DNA of 64,000 bases from the NCBI RefSeq assembly GCF_001577835.2, contig NC_029541.1:2289141-2353140 (forward strand), written 5' to 3'. The DNA comes from Coturnix japonica. Taxonomy: Eukaryota > Chordata > Aves > Galliformes > Phasianidae. Within the stretch, counting starts at the first letter, position 1. The number at the start of each line of letters is the position of its first letter. Below the pieces are notes generated by a model. It made no database searches. It saw only the letters and a program-made list of their open reading frames with translations, and was not told the origin of the DNA. Shown here in pieces: positions 12,501 to 24,400 of this stretch. The position numbers and the translations under genes are program-made.

Positions 12501-14890
12501 GCAGATTTGCAAGAAAAATCCAGCAAAGATCAGAAGTGTGCTCATTCCAGCCTTAGAGATGCTCCTTAATGAGAGGAACACACAGCACAGGGCACACCGT
12601 GTCAGCCACCCTCAGCAGCTCTCCTTCAATGGAGAATGTTGCAGCAGAAGTCCAATTTCTCATCTCATAACTAACCCCGAAGGACTGAATCTCACTCATT
12701 GATCTATGATAGGTTGTGCTGGCCGTGACAGCTCTCCCTGCAGCCCAGGTCCCACTATGAGCTGGGAGATGGCAGGGCCAGCATGGTGTCATTGGTGTCA
12801 TTCCCTGCTTTGTGCCAAAGCTGCCTGGATTCAGAGCCCACCACCCACTGCACTTCAGCCCTCCTGGCTCCATCACCTCCCATTGATGCTGTCCTAGGAT
12901 GAGGCAGCACCTCCTGCCCCAGAGGCTGATGAGAATCCCAAACTTCTCCATAGTTCTTTCCTAAGATCTCTGTCTTGGTGACAATGGATCTCTCTCTGCT
13001 CCCAGGGGTTCCAGCACAGCGCTAATGCAACCCCATGCGCATGTCTCCAAGTGTGCCCATGCTGCTGGAGGTATTAATGACAGCATCCATTAGGGGGGAT
13101 GACAGATCCCCTTTCAGTACAACAGAAGGCTCTCGAGTGACTGTCAAAATACCCCATGAAGAGGGAAAAGAACAGCTCCCTGAGGGCCCTCTGCTAATGA
13201 AGGGCACGACCAATAGATCGGATGCACAGTGCATGGCTGTGCATGGGAGAAGTTTAGAGTCAGGTGCAGAAAACACAGCTCAGGGCACTGCCTGGGGACA
13301 ATCTGTGCAGCCCCAGGTGTGCTCTCAGCATCAATGGATCACGTCCCTTAAGCAATACAACAACAAGGAGCATGCCAAGCAGCATGGGAGAAGGTGATGT
13401 GATCCAGTCCCTAATAGAGAACTAACCCAACCTCAGCACACATAGGAATTACTCTGTTATTCCCTTGCATGTAGGCCGTGCCTGGAGCTCACCCTGGATA
13501 GCACCTTGCCTATTTCTGCAGAGGATTTAAAGTGCAGAATGTGCTGAGATTGGGTTCCAGAAAGCAAATGGAGCAGCTTTCCCTATTACCTCTTTAGGAG
13601 TCCTGTCCTGGTGTCCCAGCACAGCCATGGGGAGGGACTTGGGAGACACAGGAGCAGTGGATTCTAGGAAGCAAGGAAAGAAAATGATGTGTGCATCCAA
13701 AATGAGAGCAGAGTGGGGTCTGGGATGAAAGAGGCGAGCTGCAGAGCCAGCTGCAGAGCTGGTGATCAAAGCTGTGGTTTACATAATAAATAATGAATTG
13801 ATAACTAATTGAATAATTCAAACCAGCTTAATTTTTACAACTAACAGCTTTGCTGAGCCGTAGGGAAGGAACTGAAGGGCATCCTGTGCTCCCTCCCTGT
13901 GAGCTCTGAGCTGTTTTGGGGTGATGCACCCCCAGATGCAGGATGCAATCTGCTCCTACTCCAACACAGCACTGAGTGCAAAAACAGACGGAGCAAAAAG
14001 CTGCTCCTTGTCCTAAAGTGCTTACGCTGGAAGCATGAGACACATGAGGGAGAGGCAGGCAGAGGGTGAACAATGTGGTAGTGTTTGCTGGAAGACCGTG
14101 GGTTCAGGACGATGTTTGGGGCATGATGCTGATTGACATCAAGTGATTTCATCGGCCTGACTCACCCCAGAGCTGCTGGATGGAACAGGCAGCGTGGGGC
14201 AGCCAAAGGGAAAGGAGCTCATGCCCATCTCTGTTCTGTCCTCATACTGTCCCTCTCTGTCACCCTCACTGCTTCAGGGCAGGTCCTCCTCCCCCAGATC
14301 TGCCATATTATTTAGGCCTCTGCCATAGGAGCATTTAACCTGAGTGTCAGGCTGGGCTCTGCCCTCAGTGCTGTGTGGGGAGGCTGGCATTCAGCCCCTG
14401 AGCCCAGCAAGGTGAAAATGAGGACCTCGGATGTGGTTTCTTCCCTTCATAGTAGGAAAATGTTCTATTTTGGGTGAGGATACTGAGGGCAGGTGGCTTT
14501 CCCAGTCCCAGATTCCCCAGAGAGAAGACTTGAAGCACACACAGGACAATCCATGTTTGCTCAGGTGCACGATAACAGCAGCACTTAATGAGCAGGCGCT
14601 GTGTGTACCGAGCAGCAATGCACCAGGGGATGCAGTGTATGGGATGGAGCCGGCGTTCACAGGGGCAGCCAGATGGGAAGGGAGTGAGGGACCAGCTGGG
14701 GCTGGGTGGGCTGCAGAGCTTGGCAGTGCCTTCAGTGAGTGGGATGTGGGATGAGTTGTTTCCCAAGTCATTGTTAACAAAGAGGGGGAAGGAAAACAAA
14801 ACTGGGTGTCCTCCTTGGATGTCTCCAGAGTAAAGGGGCTGGAGCAGAGCAGTAGGATGCCCACAGGCAGCCACTGCCTGTTAGGAGAGA
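6582..14890 (+). other. CNTN2: Probable CNTN2 5' UTR intron, no gene seen
   Basis: If exon 1 is at about 6.5 kb, this is the first intron. It has AT-rich spots (6635-6660, 13760-13855), but I see no coding exon with conserved content, no RNA gene and no recognisable transposon. The open frames here are short or overlap one another on both strands. Confidence 0.4.
13760..13855. promoter_or_regulatory. AT-rich candidate enhancer with TCF/LEF-like and homeodomain sites
   Basis: A TGATCAAAG (TCF/LEF-like) is followed by a run of TAAT-core sites (TAATGAATTG, CTAATTGAATAATT, GCTTAATTT). It stands out from the GC-richer surroundings, inside the presumed first intron of CNTN2. Motifs are seen; function is inferred. 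Confidence 0.25.
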
Positions 14891-14894
14891 GTTG

Positions 14895-15283
14895 TTTTTG
14901 GAAGAGGGAAGAAGAAGAGTTGATGGTATGGGGAGGAGAGGGAGATGGAAAAGGAGGAGAAGGAAAAAGGAAAAAGGGAAAGCGGAAAGAGAAAGGGGAG
15001 AAGGGAAAGGAAATAAAAGAGAGGGAAACAGAAGGGGAAAGGAAAAATGAAAGGGAAGTGGGAAAGGGAAAGGAAAAAGAGGAAAAGAAAAGAGGGAAAG
15101 GAAATGGGAAAGGAAAGGGGAAGAGAAAAGGGAAGGAAAGGGAAAAGAAAGGGAAAGGGAAAAGGGAAAGAAAACAGAAAGGGGAAAGGGGAAAGGAAAA
15201 AGAGAAGGGAAAAGAAAAAGGGGGAAGAAAAAAGGGAAAGGAGGAAAGGGGAAAAAGAAAAGGGAAAAGGGAAAAAGAGAAGA
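14895..15283 (+). repeat. Homopurine (GGGAAA-like) tract upstream of the CNTN2 start exon
   Basis: About 390 bases are almost exclusively purines on the plus strand, made of degenerate GGGAAA, GGAAAA and AAAGGG units with a few pyrimidines near the left end. It ends roughly 125 bases before the acceptor of the CNTN2 start exon. Such mirror-like homopurine tracts can form triplex (H-)DNA and are length-variable. Open frames through it give lysine/glycine/glutamate repeats and are artefacts. Confidence 0.9.
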
Positions 15284-15327
15284 GCTCCTTCAGACCTCAG
15301 CATGTTTCTCACTGGCTGCTCTTACAG

Positions 15328-15462
15328 ACACCTCCTGGTGCCCACAGGGACATTGAGCTGCCCTGGGGCCTCATGGAGCAGCAGGTAAGTGCAGTGCTTC
15401 TCTTGCAGGGCTGCTGTCCCCTCTCAGCCATAAAGCCACGGCCATAACATCTGGAGCACAGG
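15328..15462 (+). other. CNTN2: CNTN2 5' UTR part of the start exon, acceptor uncertain
   Basis: Two acceptors precede the ATG: one ending at 15327 (CTCTTACAG) and a stronger one ending at 15408 (CTTCTCTTGCAG). A donor-like GTAAGTG at 15385 lies between them. The 24 bases from 15385 to 15408 are too short to be an intron, so the two sites are alternatives. I favour the acceptor at 15408, giving a start exon of 15409-15517 with 54 bases of leader. Confidence 0.55.
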
Positions 15463-18400
15463 ATGGGAGGCACTGCCGGATTCATCTGCACCTCCCTGGC
15501 CATCATCATCTGTGTGGGTAAGAGCCTGATGCTGCTGTAGGGATGGATGCCTTTCTGCTACATCCCGGCTTCAAAGATTCCCCCATTTGCCATCCACTGG
15601 GGATTGCTGCCGGATCTCAGGGAGTGTCAAACTACACACTAAGGGTCCCTTTTCAGCAGGGAGATCTTTCATATCAGGCAGTTGAGAATTAGATGATGTC
15701 TTCAAGCTAATTCATCATCCCAAGAAGAAGCTGCTTGGCTGTCTTATAAATATCTAATTACCTTTTAGTGTTCTGTGGGTCCCAAGAGAGGAGGAGGGGA
15801 GGGGCGGCTGCCCTAGATTGGGAGGCAATTAGCCTGTTTGGAAATCACATTGACCCAAATCTGGTAGAGGCCCCAGGATGGTGCTGGGCTCTCCCATTAA
15901 CCAGCTGAGTTCACCCAACTCATTCCTATCCAAGCTGAGCCCGTAACAAATGAGTCACTCCCAAACCCTACGAGGGTTATTTTCTCCTGACCTCTGGCTG
16001 CTGATGCAATGGATCTCAGGGACCATCTGGGACAGAGTGAAGCCCTCACTGGAAATATAAGCCAGGAACAAGGACCAAATGATGGCAGCTCTAGATAAGG
16101 CTGAAGGAAACGCTCTGGGGAGGGGTGAAGATGGACCCGATAGCTCCAGATCTGGAGTTTGGGTTGGTAACATCACCCCTCCCTCTGACATATCACAGAG
16201 TGACGAGTTCCCAAGGACAGGAGAAATAACCGCTTTGATTGCATTCAGATTTCCTATAAAACCAATTAGTTGCTCACGTGCCAGGCTCAGGCTGTGGTCA
16301 GAGCTCCGGAGTTGAGGATGCACTGCCAGTTCTCAGTGACAGGATTGCTGCTGATGCACTCATCACCTGCAATACATCTTGGCAAACGTTCAGCTGAGAC
16401 ATCCGTGATTTCCTGCTCTCCAAAGCTGGAATGGGGCTCAGCACATCCTGCATCCTCCTGGATGTTGGGTCTTCCCAGCTCTGGCTACCAGCATGTTCCA
16501 GGTGCTGGCAATAAGAGCACAGAACCACACTTAGATTTCTACTCCTGCAATTTCTGTTATAAGGTCTGGGATGGTTTTTACACTCAAAGATTACAGCCTT
16601 GCCACCGTATTTCATTATACGGTATTTTTCTCTCCCAGACATCAGCACAAATCACTCTCGGAGCGCTGGAAACGTTCAAACATTTCTGCAGCTATTTCTT
16701 CCAAATCTTAATGTTCCGATATTCCATCTCCACCTTCCCCTATTTATTTTAGTGTTATGACTGATTTCGCTTCAAAACGAATGTTGTTCCACCCAGACAC
16801 AGCAACACATTGAGAATAATTTCTGCTCCTAGCTGGGTCTCAGCGCAGAAGTAGGGCTGCATATGGCAGGCTCAGTTCTGAAGGGATCCCTCTGCCTCTA
16901 GCACACACAGCTTGCAGGCTCAAAGATGTTGTTTTGTGTTTGCCTTCTCCCCGCTGCCCGAATGACAGAGCCCTGGGAAGGTCTTCTCATGGTAGCATTA
17001 TAAAGAAGAGTTCTATGGTGACAGCAGCAGCTGAGATGATCGGTCTCGGAGGTACTCAGATCTGCTGCTCTGCTTTGATCTCAAGTTCTCAGCTCTAACC
17101 ACCATCAGAACTTGTAACAGTTCAATTATCGCTTTAATCTAATGCTCGTTTCGCTTAATGAGTGAGATGTGGGATTTCACCTCCAACACCAACCGGACAC
17201 CTTGGAACTGTACATAAAATCTGTCTGAACTTCTGGCATTGATTGCATATGAGAAAATCAATGCCTGACAGCGGTAGCCCATAACCTTGGCAGAGAAAAA
17301 GAGACAGAGGAGGATGCTGGGCTCCAGGTGGGATGGGAGGGATGATTGGCTAAACCTCATTGGGAAAGAGCTCCCATGAGGGGAAGCATATATAGGACTG
17401 ACTATAATACAACATTTGTTACATAATCAGAAGTTATTTACCATGTGCTACCTATTAACCTCTGAATGCAAATCTGCTCATCCTTAATCCATTGACTGCT
17501 GTCGCTCAGCACACAACAAATACACCACGTCCTCCTTAAGTCTCTATTAACTCATGATTATGTTAAGTGCTGGCCAACAAGGAGCTGTTTCCAGCTGAGA
17601 GCAGCGCAGCAGAAGCAGAACCAATGGAGGTGATTTCCAGCACAGAGAATCTTCTCCTTGGTGAATGTAACTATCCCAGAAGGGAGGAAATAAAAGCACT
17701 TCTATAGATAGGAGGTGATACGACCCCTGCAAAACTGCTTCTCTCACTCCAGAGCATTAAGGACAGGCACAGAGCAGAGCCCCTGTTAATTGGGCAGTGC
17801 CTGGATGTGAGGACCAGACATGGGGAGCAAACAGCTGCTCTGAGCCCTCAGAGCCAATTAGTGCAGCCCCTCTCTCGTTTCACCCTGGTCTCCACATGCC
17901 ATGAACACGAGGGGAACCCCAGGAGCTGCAGGTGAAGGGCTGTTTTCCCTCAGCCCTGAGAGCCGATCCCTGTTGGAAGTTACTCTTGCATAAAACATCA
18001 CACTTACAAGAGTCACTTCATTTAACGGGTGACCGTGCTGAGTTCTGCGGGGAAGGAAGCAGATTGCAGGTTGGCATGGCGGTTTTAAGACGGTTATTAA
18101 TTCAATTACAAAGCATAGAAGGATGCTGGGGGCAGCTTGGCATCTCCTCCCTTATTACTGCAGAGAAGGGGGTGCTTGCCTCACGTCCCAGTCCTGCTAA
18201 GGAGCATGGCTCCAGGTTCCAGGGATGCATGCTGGCAGTGATTACCTTGCTGGCTGCTTTTGGGGTAGAGGTTTCCAGGCAGATTTCTGCTTTGTTCTTG
18301 CCTATTTTGCATTGCAATTTCTAGCAGTCTGCAGGTTTGCACCCAGCTGCAAGCAGCAGGCGTGACTCAAAGAAAGAGCTGAGGATGCTGCAGCTGCAGG

Positions 18401-21400
18401 GATGGAGGGAGCAACCAGGTGTGTGCAGGAGGTCAGCACAGAGCTGAGATCTAGCAATGAACATCCAGGCTGTGTTCTCCTCCCTTGCCCTCAATAGGAC
18501 ATAGGAAGAACAAAGCAGCAGCGTTAGTACGGAGGAGGCAGCGGCATGTCCTCACTTCTAGGATGCTGAGAGCACCCCAGCATTCCCAGCTCCCACCCCA
18601 TATGTGCTTCACAAGAGGTTGTGCCAGAGCTCCTTTGCGTGCCCATCTCTAAGCACGTCTGCTCTTGTGGCACAGCAGAGTCGGTGTGAGATGCTCAGTG
18701 GGGAACGCACACAATCTGCCCGCAGCCCTGCTTGGGGCTGGGTGACAGATGGGCTGCTATTCTCACATTGCTCCTCGTTTTATTCCAGATATAGCTCTGT
18801 CACCGCCAGGGACACCCTACAAAGCCTAAAAAAAAAGAGATTTTCTAGAGAAAGACACATTTTGCTGAGCAGGTTTTCCCCTCTCTTGCAGTCTGGTGCC
18901 AAGCACAGAGCAGTACGAGGAGCTACGGGCCGGTGTTTGAGGAGCAGCCTGCACACACCCTGTTCCCCGAAGGCTCAGCAGAAGAGAAAGTGACACTGAC
19001 GTGCAGAGCCAGAGCCAATCCCCCTGCAATATACAGGTGAGCCCCATGCTGGCCAAAGACAGTGAGAATGGGACGTCAGAATGTGGGTCTATATGGCACC
19101 ATCTATGTAAGCACGCAGCCTCAATACATCCTCTCCCTTCCCACTTCTTGGTAGGTGGAAGATGAATGGCACAGAGCTGAAGATGGGGCCGGATTCCCGG
19201 TACAGGCTGGTTGCTGGGGACCTGGTGATAAGCAACCCAGTGAAAGCCAAGGATGCAGGCTCCTACCAGTGTGTGGCAACCAATGCCCGTGGCACAGTGG
19301 TCAGCAGGGAAGCATCACTCCGCTTTGGCTGTAAGTCTTTTCTTGGTCTGCATAAAGCAATTGAAATGCAGCCCTAATAATGCTGGGGGTAAACCAAACC
19401 TTCCAGCTCCATTAAGTAAGGAGAAATTTGGGGGAGAAGTTGTGGATGCAGTGCAGAAATCCCATTGGCGTGTCGGTGCAGCAGCAGTTTGATGCACAGC
19501 ATTGTCAGTGCTCAGATATGGGGTCAGATATTTCTGTACCTCCCTGCAAAGCCACTGGAAATCATTGGTGAAAGGTGGATGGTTGGACTGGGCAACCTTG
19601 TAGGTCTTTTCCAGCCTTGGTGGTTCATGATATGAAAATCCACCCCACGGAGGGGCAGATCACAGCAGCTCCTCCAGCTGCCCATGGGCGAGTTTCACCG
19701 CGTGTCTTTAGTCTTGCAGGAATTCTCTGCAGAAGAGCGAGAGCCCGTGAAGATCACTGAAGGTTGGGGAGTGATGTTCACCTGCAGCCCCCCTCCCCAT
19801 TACCCAGGTAAGGGTTCACATCCCTCCAGCACTAGGAGGTAGAGGAAACCCTCAGCTGCACAAATCACTCCTTGATTTCTGTGGGGAACGCCAGGGGAAC
19901 AAACCTGGTTTGAATTCACTCTGAAAAGCACCAAAGTAGAGGCATAACTTAGCACGTGGAGAAAATAATCGCTATCCAAGGAACAATTTAAGCTTTGACG
20001 GGTCCAGAAAATGACCTGCTTGGTTAAATCCCAGCTGAGGCCGCCAGCAATCTGCGCGGTTCATTCCTTCTCCTGCATCCCCACAGGCTTGTCCTATCGA
20101 TGGCTTCTGAATGAGTTTCCCAACTTCATCCCAGCCGACGGAAGGCGTTTCGTCTCTCAGACCACAGGAAACCTCTACATTGCTAAGACAGAGGCTTCTG
20201 ACCTCGGCAACTATTCGTGCTTTGCCACCAGCCACATCGACTTCATCACCAAGAGCGTTTTCAGCAAGTTCTCCCAGCTCAGCCTGGCTGCTGAGGGTCA
20301 GTGCTCTCCAATTATCATAAAGAGACTGGGGAAAATGCAAAATTAACAAAGCACACGGGCTCCTGAAGGCTCCAGCACCTGCACAAATTACCCACAGGCC
20401 TCTCAAGGGAGCTTAAGAGTTGATGAAAGCATTAATTGGCTGGAGCCTGGGGGAAGCAGCCCTATCTTCATGCTTCGCTGCTAGTGCTGCCATCAGTGGG
20501 GTTTCTCTGTTTGATTGTAAAAGAAAAATGGCACCAGGACAGGCTCATATCCCCCGAAACTGCCTTTGGTGACCTTGGGAGGTGCAGTTGAAGATACTGA
20601 TTTGGCAGGGAGATGGGAGCAAATCTAGTAGGGAATCAGGGAGAAATAGCCTGGAGGTGTTGTAAAGGAGAGGTTTATAGAGACCCCTCTCAGAGCTCTT
20701 TAAAAAGGAAAATGAAACGTAGCCTCTGCCCAGCTATAAATTCTCCAAACTCGTGAAGGTTTTGCAGACAAGCGGAACCTCGCAGGTATCTTTGTGCTTT
20801 AAGACCTCACATATGCAATTTTAAAGTCATCTGTAACTCCTCACCAGTGCTTTCCTCTTAACAGATGCCAGGCAGTATCCACCCAGCATCAAAGCCAGGT
20901 TTCCTGCAGACACCTACGCTCTGACTGGGCAGATGGTGACCCTGGAGTGTTTCGCCTTTGGGAAGTGAGTGCAGCACTGCATTGCTCGGGGTGGGGGGCA
21001 AATCACAGACCCAGCAATGGATCTGCTGAACACAGGAGGGGGGTAGGGGGAGAGATGGAGCAGGAAAGCCAATCTGTCCTGCTGGCCAAGGCCCAGCTGG
21101 GATGGGATATGATTGAATCAGGACTGGGTTGCGCCACCCTGGGTACCTGCTGTGTTAGAACCCATGGCTAAAAAGATTTACTTTCACATAGCCCCGTTCC
21201 TCAAATAAAGTGGAGGAAGCTGGATGGCTCACAGACCTCCAAATGGATCTCCAATGAGCCCCTCCTGCACATCCACAACGTTGACTTTGAGGATGAAGGC
21301 ACTTATGAGTGCGAGGCTGAAAACATCAAAGGGAGAGACACCTACCAGGGCCGCATCATCATTCACGGTAAGGCAGTTCCACGTGTGCCTTTCCATGGTG

Positions 21401-24400
21401 GGGTGTCTCAGCAAACAGATATCCTCCTCCCCCAGTTCAACCTATCACAAAGGCAGCACAGACTTTCCTTCATGGATATATTTAGGCTGTGGCAAGGACA
21501 GAGAGACCTCCTCACTTGCCCTACAATAATTCTAGCAAAAATGAGGTAACCACGAATGGGAGCATAGAGATAAAAAAACAATAGTAACAACAAAACAAAC
21601 AGATTTGTCTCTCCATCAAATCCTCCTCTGAGCCTGGGTCCTTTCACAAGGGTTAATGCTCAAAGCTATTAATCAGATCTAGTCAAGCTGCAAACTTAGC
21701 CCTGTTCTCCCATCCTGAATTCAATCTTTTCTGAAGGTCAGATATGACTGCATTTCTTCTTAGGAACAGAAATAACAATATTCTTCTCCAGATCTGGTTT
21801 ATGCCATGATTTTGTGCAGTCCACGTGCAGAGCAGCAGTCAGAGTGGACCCAGTCCTGCATCACTGCACAAAAGGCAAAGGCTGTTACTATGGTGAAAAA
21901 CGCTGTGATAAATAAATCTGCCAGCAGAGATGACACAACGAGCATCCTTCTGCCTGCCTGGCACAGCAGACCTCTGGTCTGATCCTCTTGGCTCTGCCAC
22001 CTCTCTTGCTCCATTGCAGCTCAGCCAGACTGGCTGGATGTGATCACAGACACGGAAGCTGATATCGGGTCCGACCTACGATGGAGCTGCGTGGCATCCG
22101 GCAAACCACGGCCAGCAGTGCGGTGGCTGCGGGATGGGCAACCTCTGACATCCCAGGTACCACTCACTGCCTCACTGCATCCATCTCAGCCCCCCTTTTA
22201 TCACCCGCCTTCCCCTTCCATGTGCCCCCATGAGGCTGCAAAGCAACGTCACGGTCCTTACCTCCAGCAAGGTCCTTCTCCCGTCACTGCCATCGCAGCC
22301 ATTGATTCATGCAACTGCAGGAACTCGGAGCCAGTTGTCAGGGCAGATAAGGATCACCTTGTTCCTGCCTTTGTATGAGCCGCAAGTTGCTGCTCAGGCA
22401 ATCAGCAGTCTCAGCAAACACAGCGCAGCCATGTGGGGCAGTGGCGGCATGCAGTGGAAATGGCCTGTGCTTTTTTCCCCCAGAAAACCAGGCTGGCTTC
22501 AACCTGCAAGGAAACTCAGCCCTGAACAGACAAGGCTTGAGTTCCATTTCTGTTCTTCTCATCTAATGGGTTCATCCTCTTGTTTGCACAGAACCGCATC
22601 GAAGTGAGCGGTGGAGAGCTGAGATTTTCCAAGCTAGTCCTGGAGGACTCTGGCATGTATCAGTGTGTGGCTGAGAACAAGCATGGCACAGTATATGCAA
22701 GTGCTGAATTAACAGTGCAAGGTAATTTCTCATTTCCCAGCGCTCTGGGTTTCAATGGGACACTGAAGCATTTTAGATCTCTTCCTGATATCCTGCAATC
22801 TCAGAGTAAGATAAGAGCAGACAAAACTGCTTCACTCACCATTGAAATATAGCTGCTGGTTGAGCACGACACTCTACGAGCCTCTCAAATTTGAATCTGG
22901 TGTAAGCTCAGTAATGCTGAAAGAGCACAAGGACATCTGTTTAACTATAGAAAGTGTACAGGACAGACAGCAGCAGCACAACTCCCTTCCATTGCCCTCC
23001 CTTTGTCTGGAAGGAAAGAAGCCCAAGAAGTGAGCTCTGCACCCAGCCAACCAGCTCAGATCTGGTGGCTGGAACTGGGCTGATGCTGTAGGGAATATCC
23101 TCTACATTTTCAAAAGCAGCTGTTCTTGTGTCTCTCAAAGACCTTGCACTTGTTAGGGTCATGTTGCCATTGCTAAGTACGATGCGTGTCACCTCGCACC
23201 TGCCTGGCAGGCATTGGACACCCAGCAGCAGAGGAACCACTCCTGCATCCCGCTCGCCAGATATTGCCATGCTTTGTTACCAAGCCATCCAACAAGAAAG
23301 CGGCACCTTAGTGACCTGGCAATTAAAATGCTGACACAGCAGGGCTTGTTAACCCTCTTTTTTTCCCCCCCATTATAGCCTTAGCACCAGATTTTAGACT
23401 AAACCCAGTGAAACGACTGATACCTGCAGCCCGGAGTGGGAAGGTCATCATTCCATGCCAACCGAGAGCAGCACCAAAAGCCACTGTGCTCTGGACCAAA
23501 GGGACCGAACTGCTCATCAACAGTAGCAGGTAGCAGCACTGCCAACTTCAGCCTAAAAGCCACTGCTAAAACTGACATTTCTTCTTGCCAGAGGATGAGA
23601 CTTGATGAGCCACGTGTGCTGCTACGCCTCTAAACACACACCCTTTGTTATTCCTCTAGTTTCTCCTATGAAAAACCTCTCACATTGTATTTTGCAGCCT
23701 TGTCTTTTTCACCTTTTCCACTAAAATCAGCAAGAGCAGGAAATTGTTTGGTAGGTGTACAAAGTGAGCAGACATTTTAACCTTCTTTCTTTCTATGGTT
23801 CTTCATTTCCAGGGTGACTATTACTGCCGATGGCACCTTGATCCTCCAGAACATAAGCAAATCTGATGAGGGAAAATACACCTGCTTTGCTGAGAATTTC
23901 ATGGGCAAAGCCAACAGCACGGGGATCCTCTCTGTTCGAGGTAGAGATGTTTGGCTTGACTTGGGGCCAATCAAGTGTAAGAATGCCATGATGTGAATTG
24001 GAACATTTCACTGTATACTCCCAGAAAGCAATAGGGTACTCAGGGAATCTCAGGCATTTCAGCCCATGCAGCAGCAAACCTTCTGCCAGACCCACCAAAC
24101 CTTACCCACCGACACCTGATCCTTGGGAAAAGCCTTTCTATTTCCTATCTACTTCATCTTATGAAAAAACAGCAGCTAAAATCCTGCTAGAGAGGGATGA
24201 CAACAAGTTAGGAAGCATTACCTCATTTTGCTGTGCACCAAACCTGGTCCAAAGAGCCCTCCTTCATCTTCCTCTGCAGATGCCACCAAGATCACACTGG
24301 CACCATCCAGTGCTGACATCAATGTGGGTGAAAACATCACTCTGCAGTGCCACGCATCCCATGATCCAACCATGGACTTAACCTTCACCTGGTCGCTGGA

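Noticed and set aside
14365-14874. Two overlapping minus-strand frames of 157 and 169 codons
   Set aside because: They overlap each other in different frames, have no family similarity, and lie antisense in a presumed intron.
15385-15408. Mini-intron between a donor at 15385 and an acceptor ending at 15408
   Set aside because: At 24 bases it is far below the minimum spliceosomal intron length, so the sites must be alternatives or decoys.
14806-15447. 213-codon plus-strand open frame rich in K, G and E
   Set aside because: It is a translation of the homopurine repeat with no stop codons because of composition. It overlaps splice sites of the CNTN2 start exon and has no domain.
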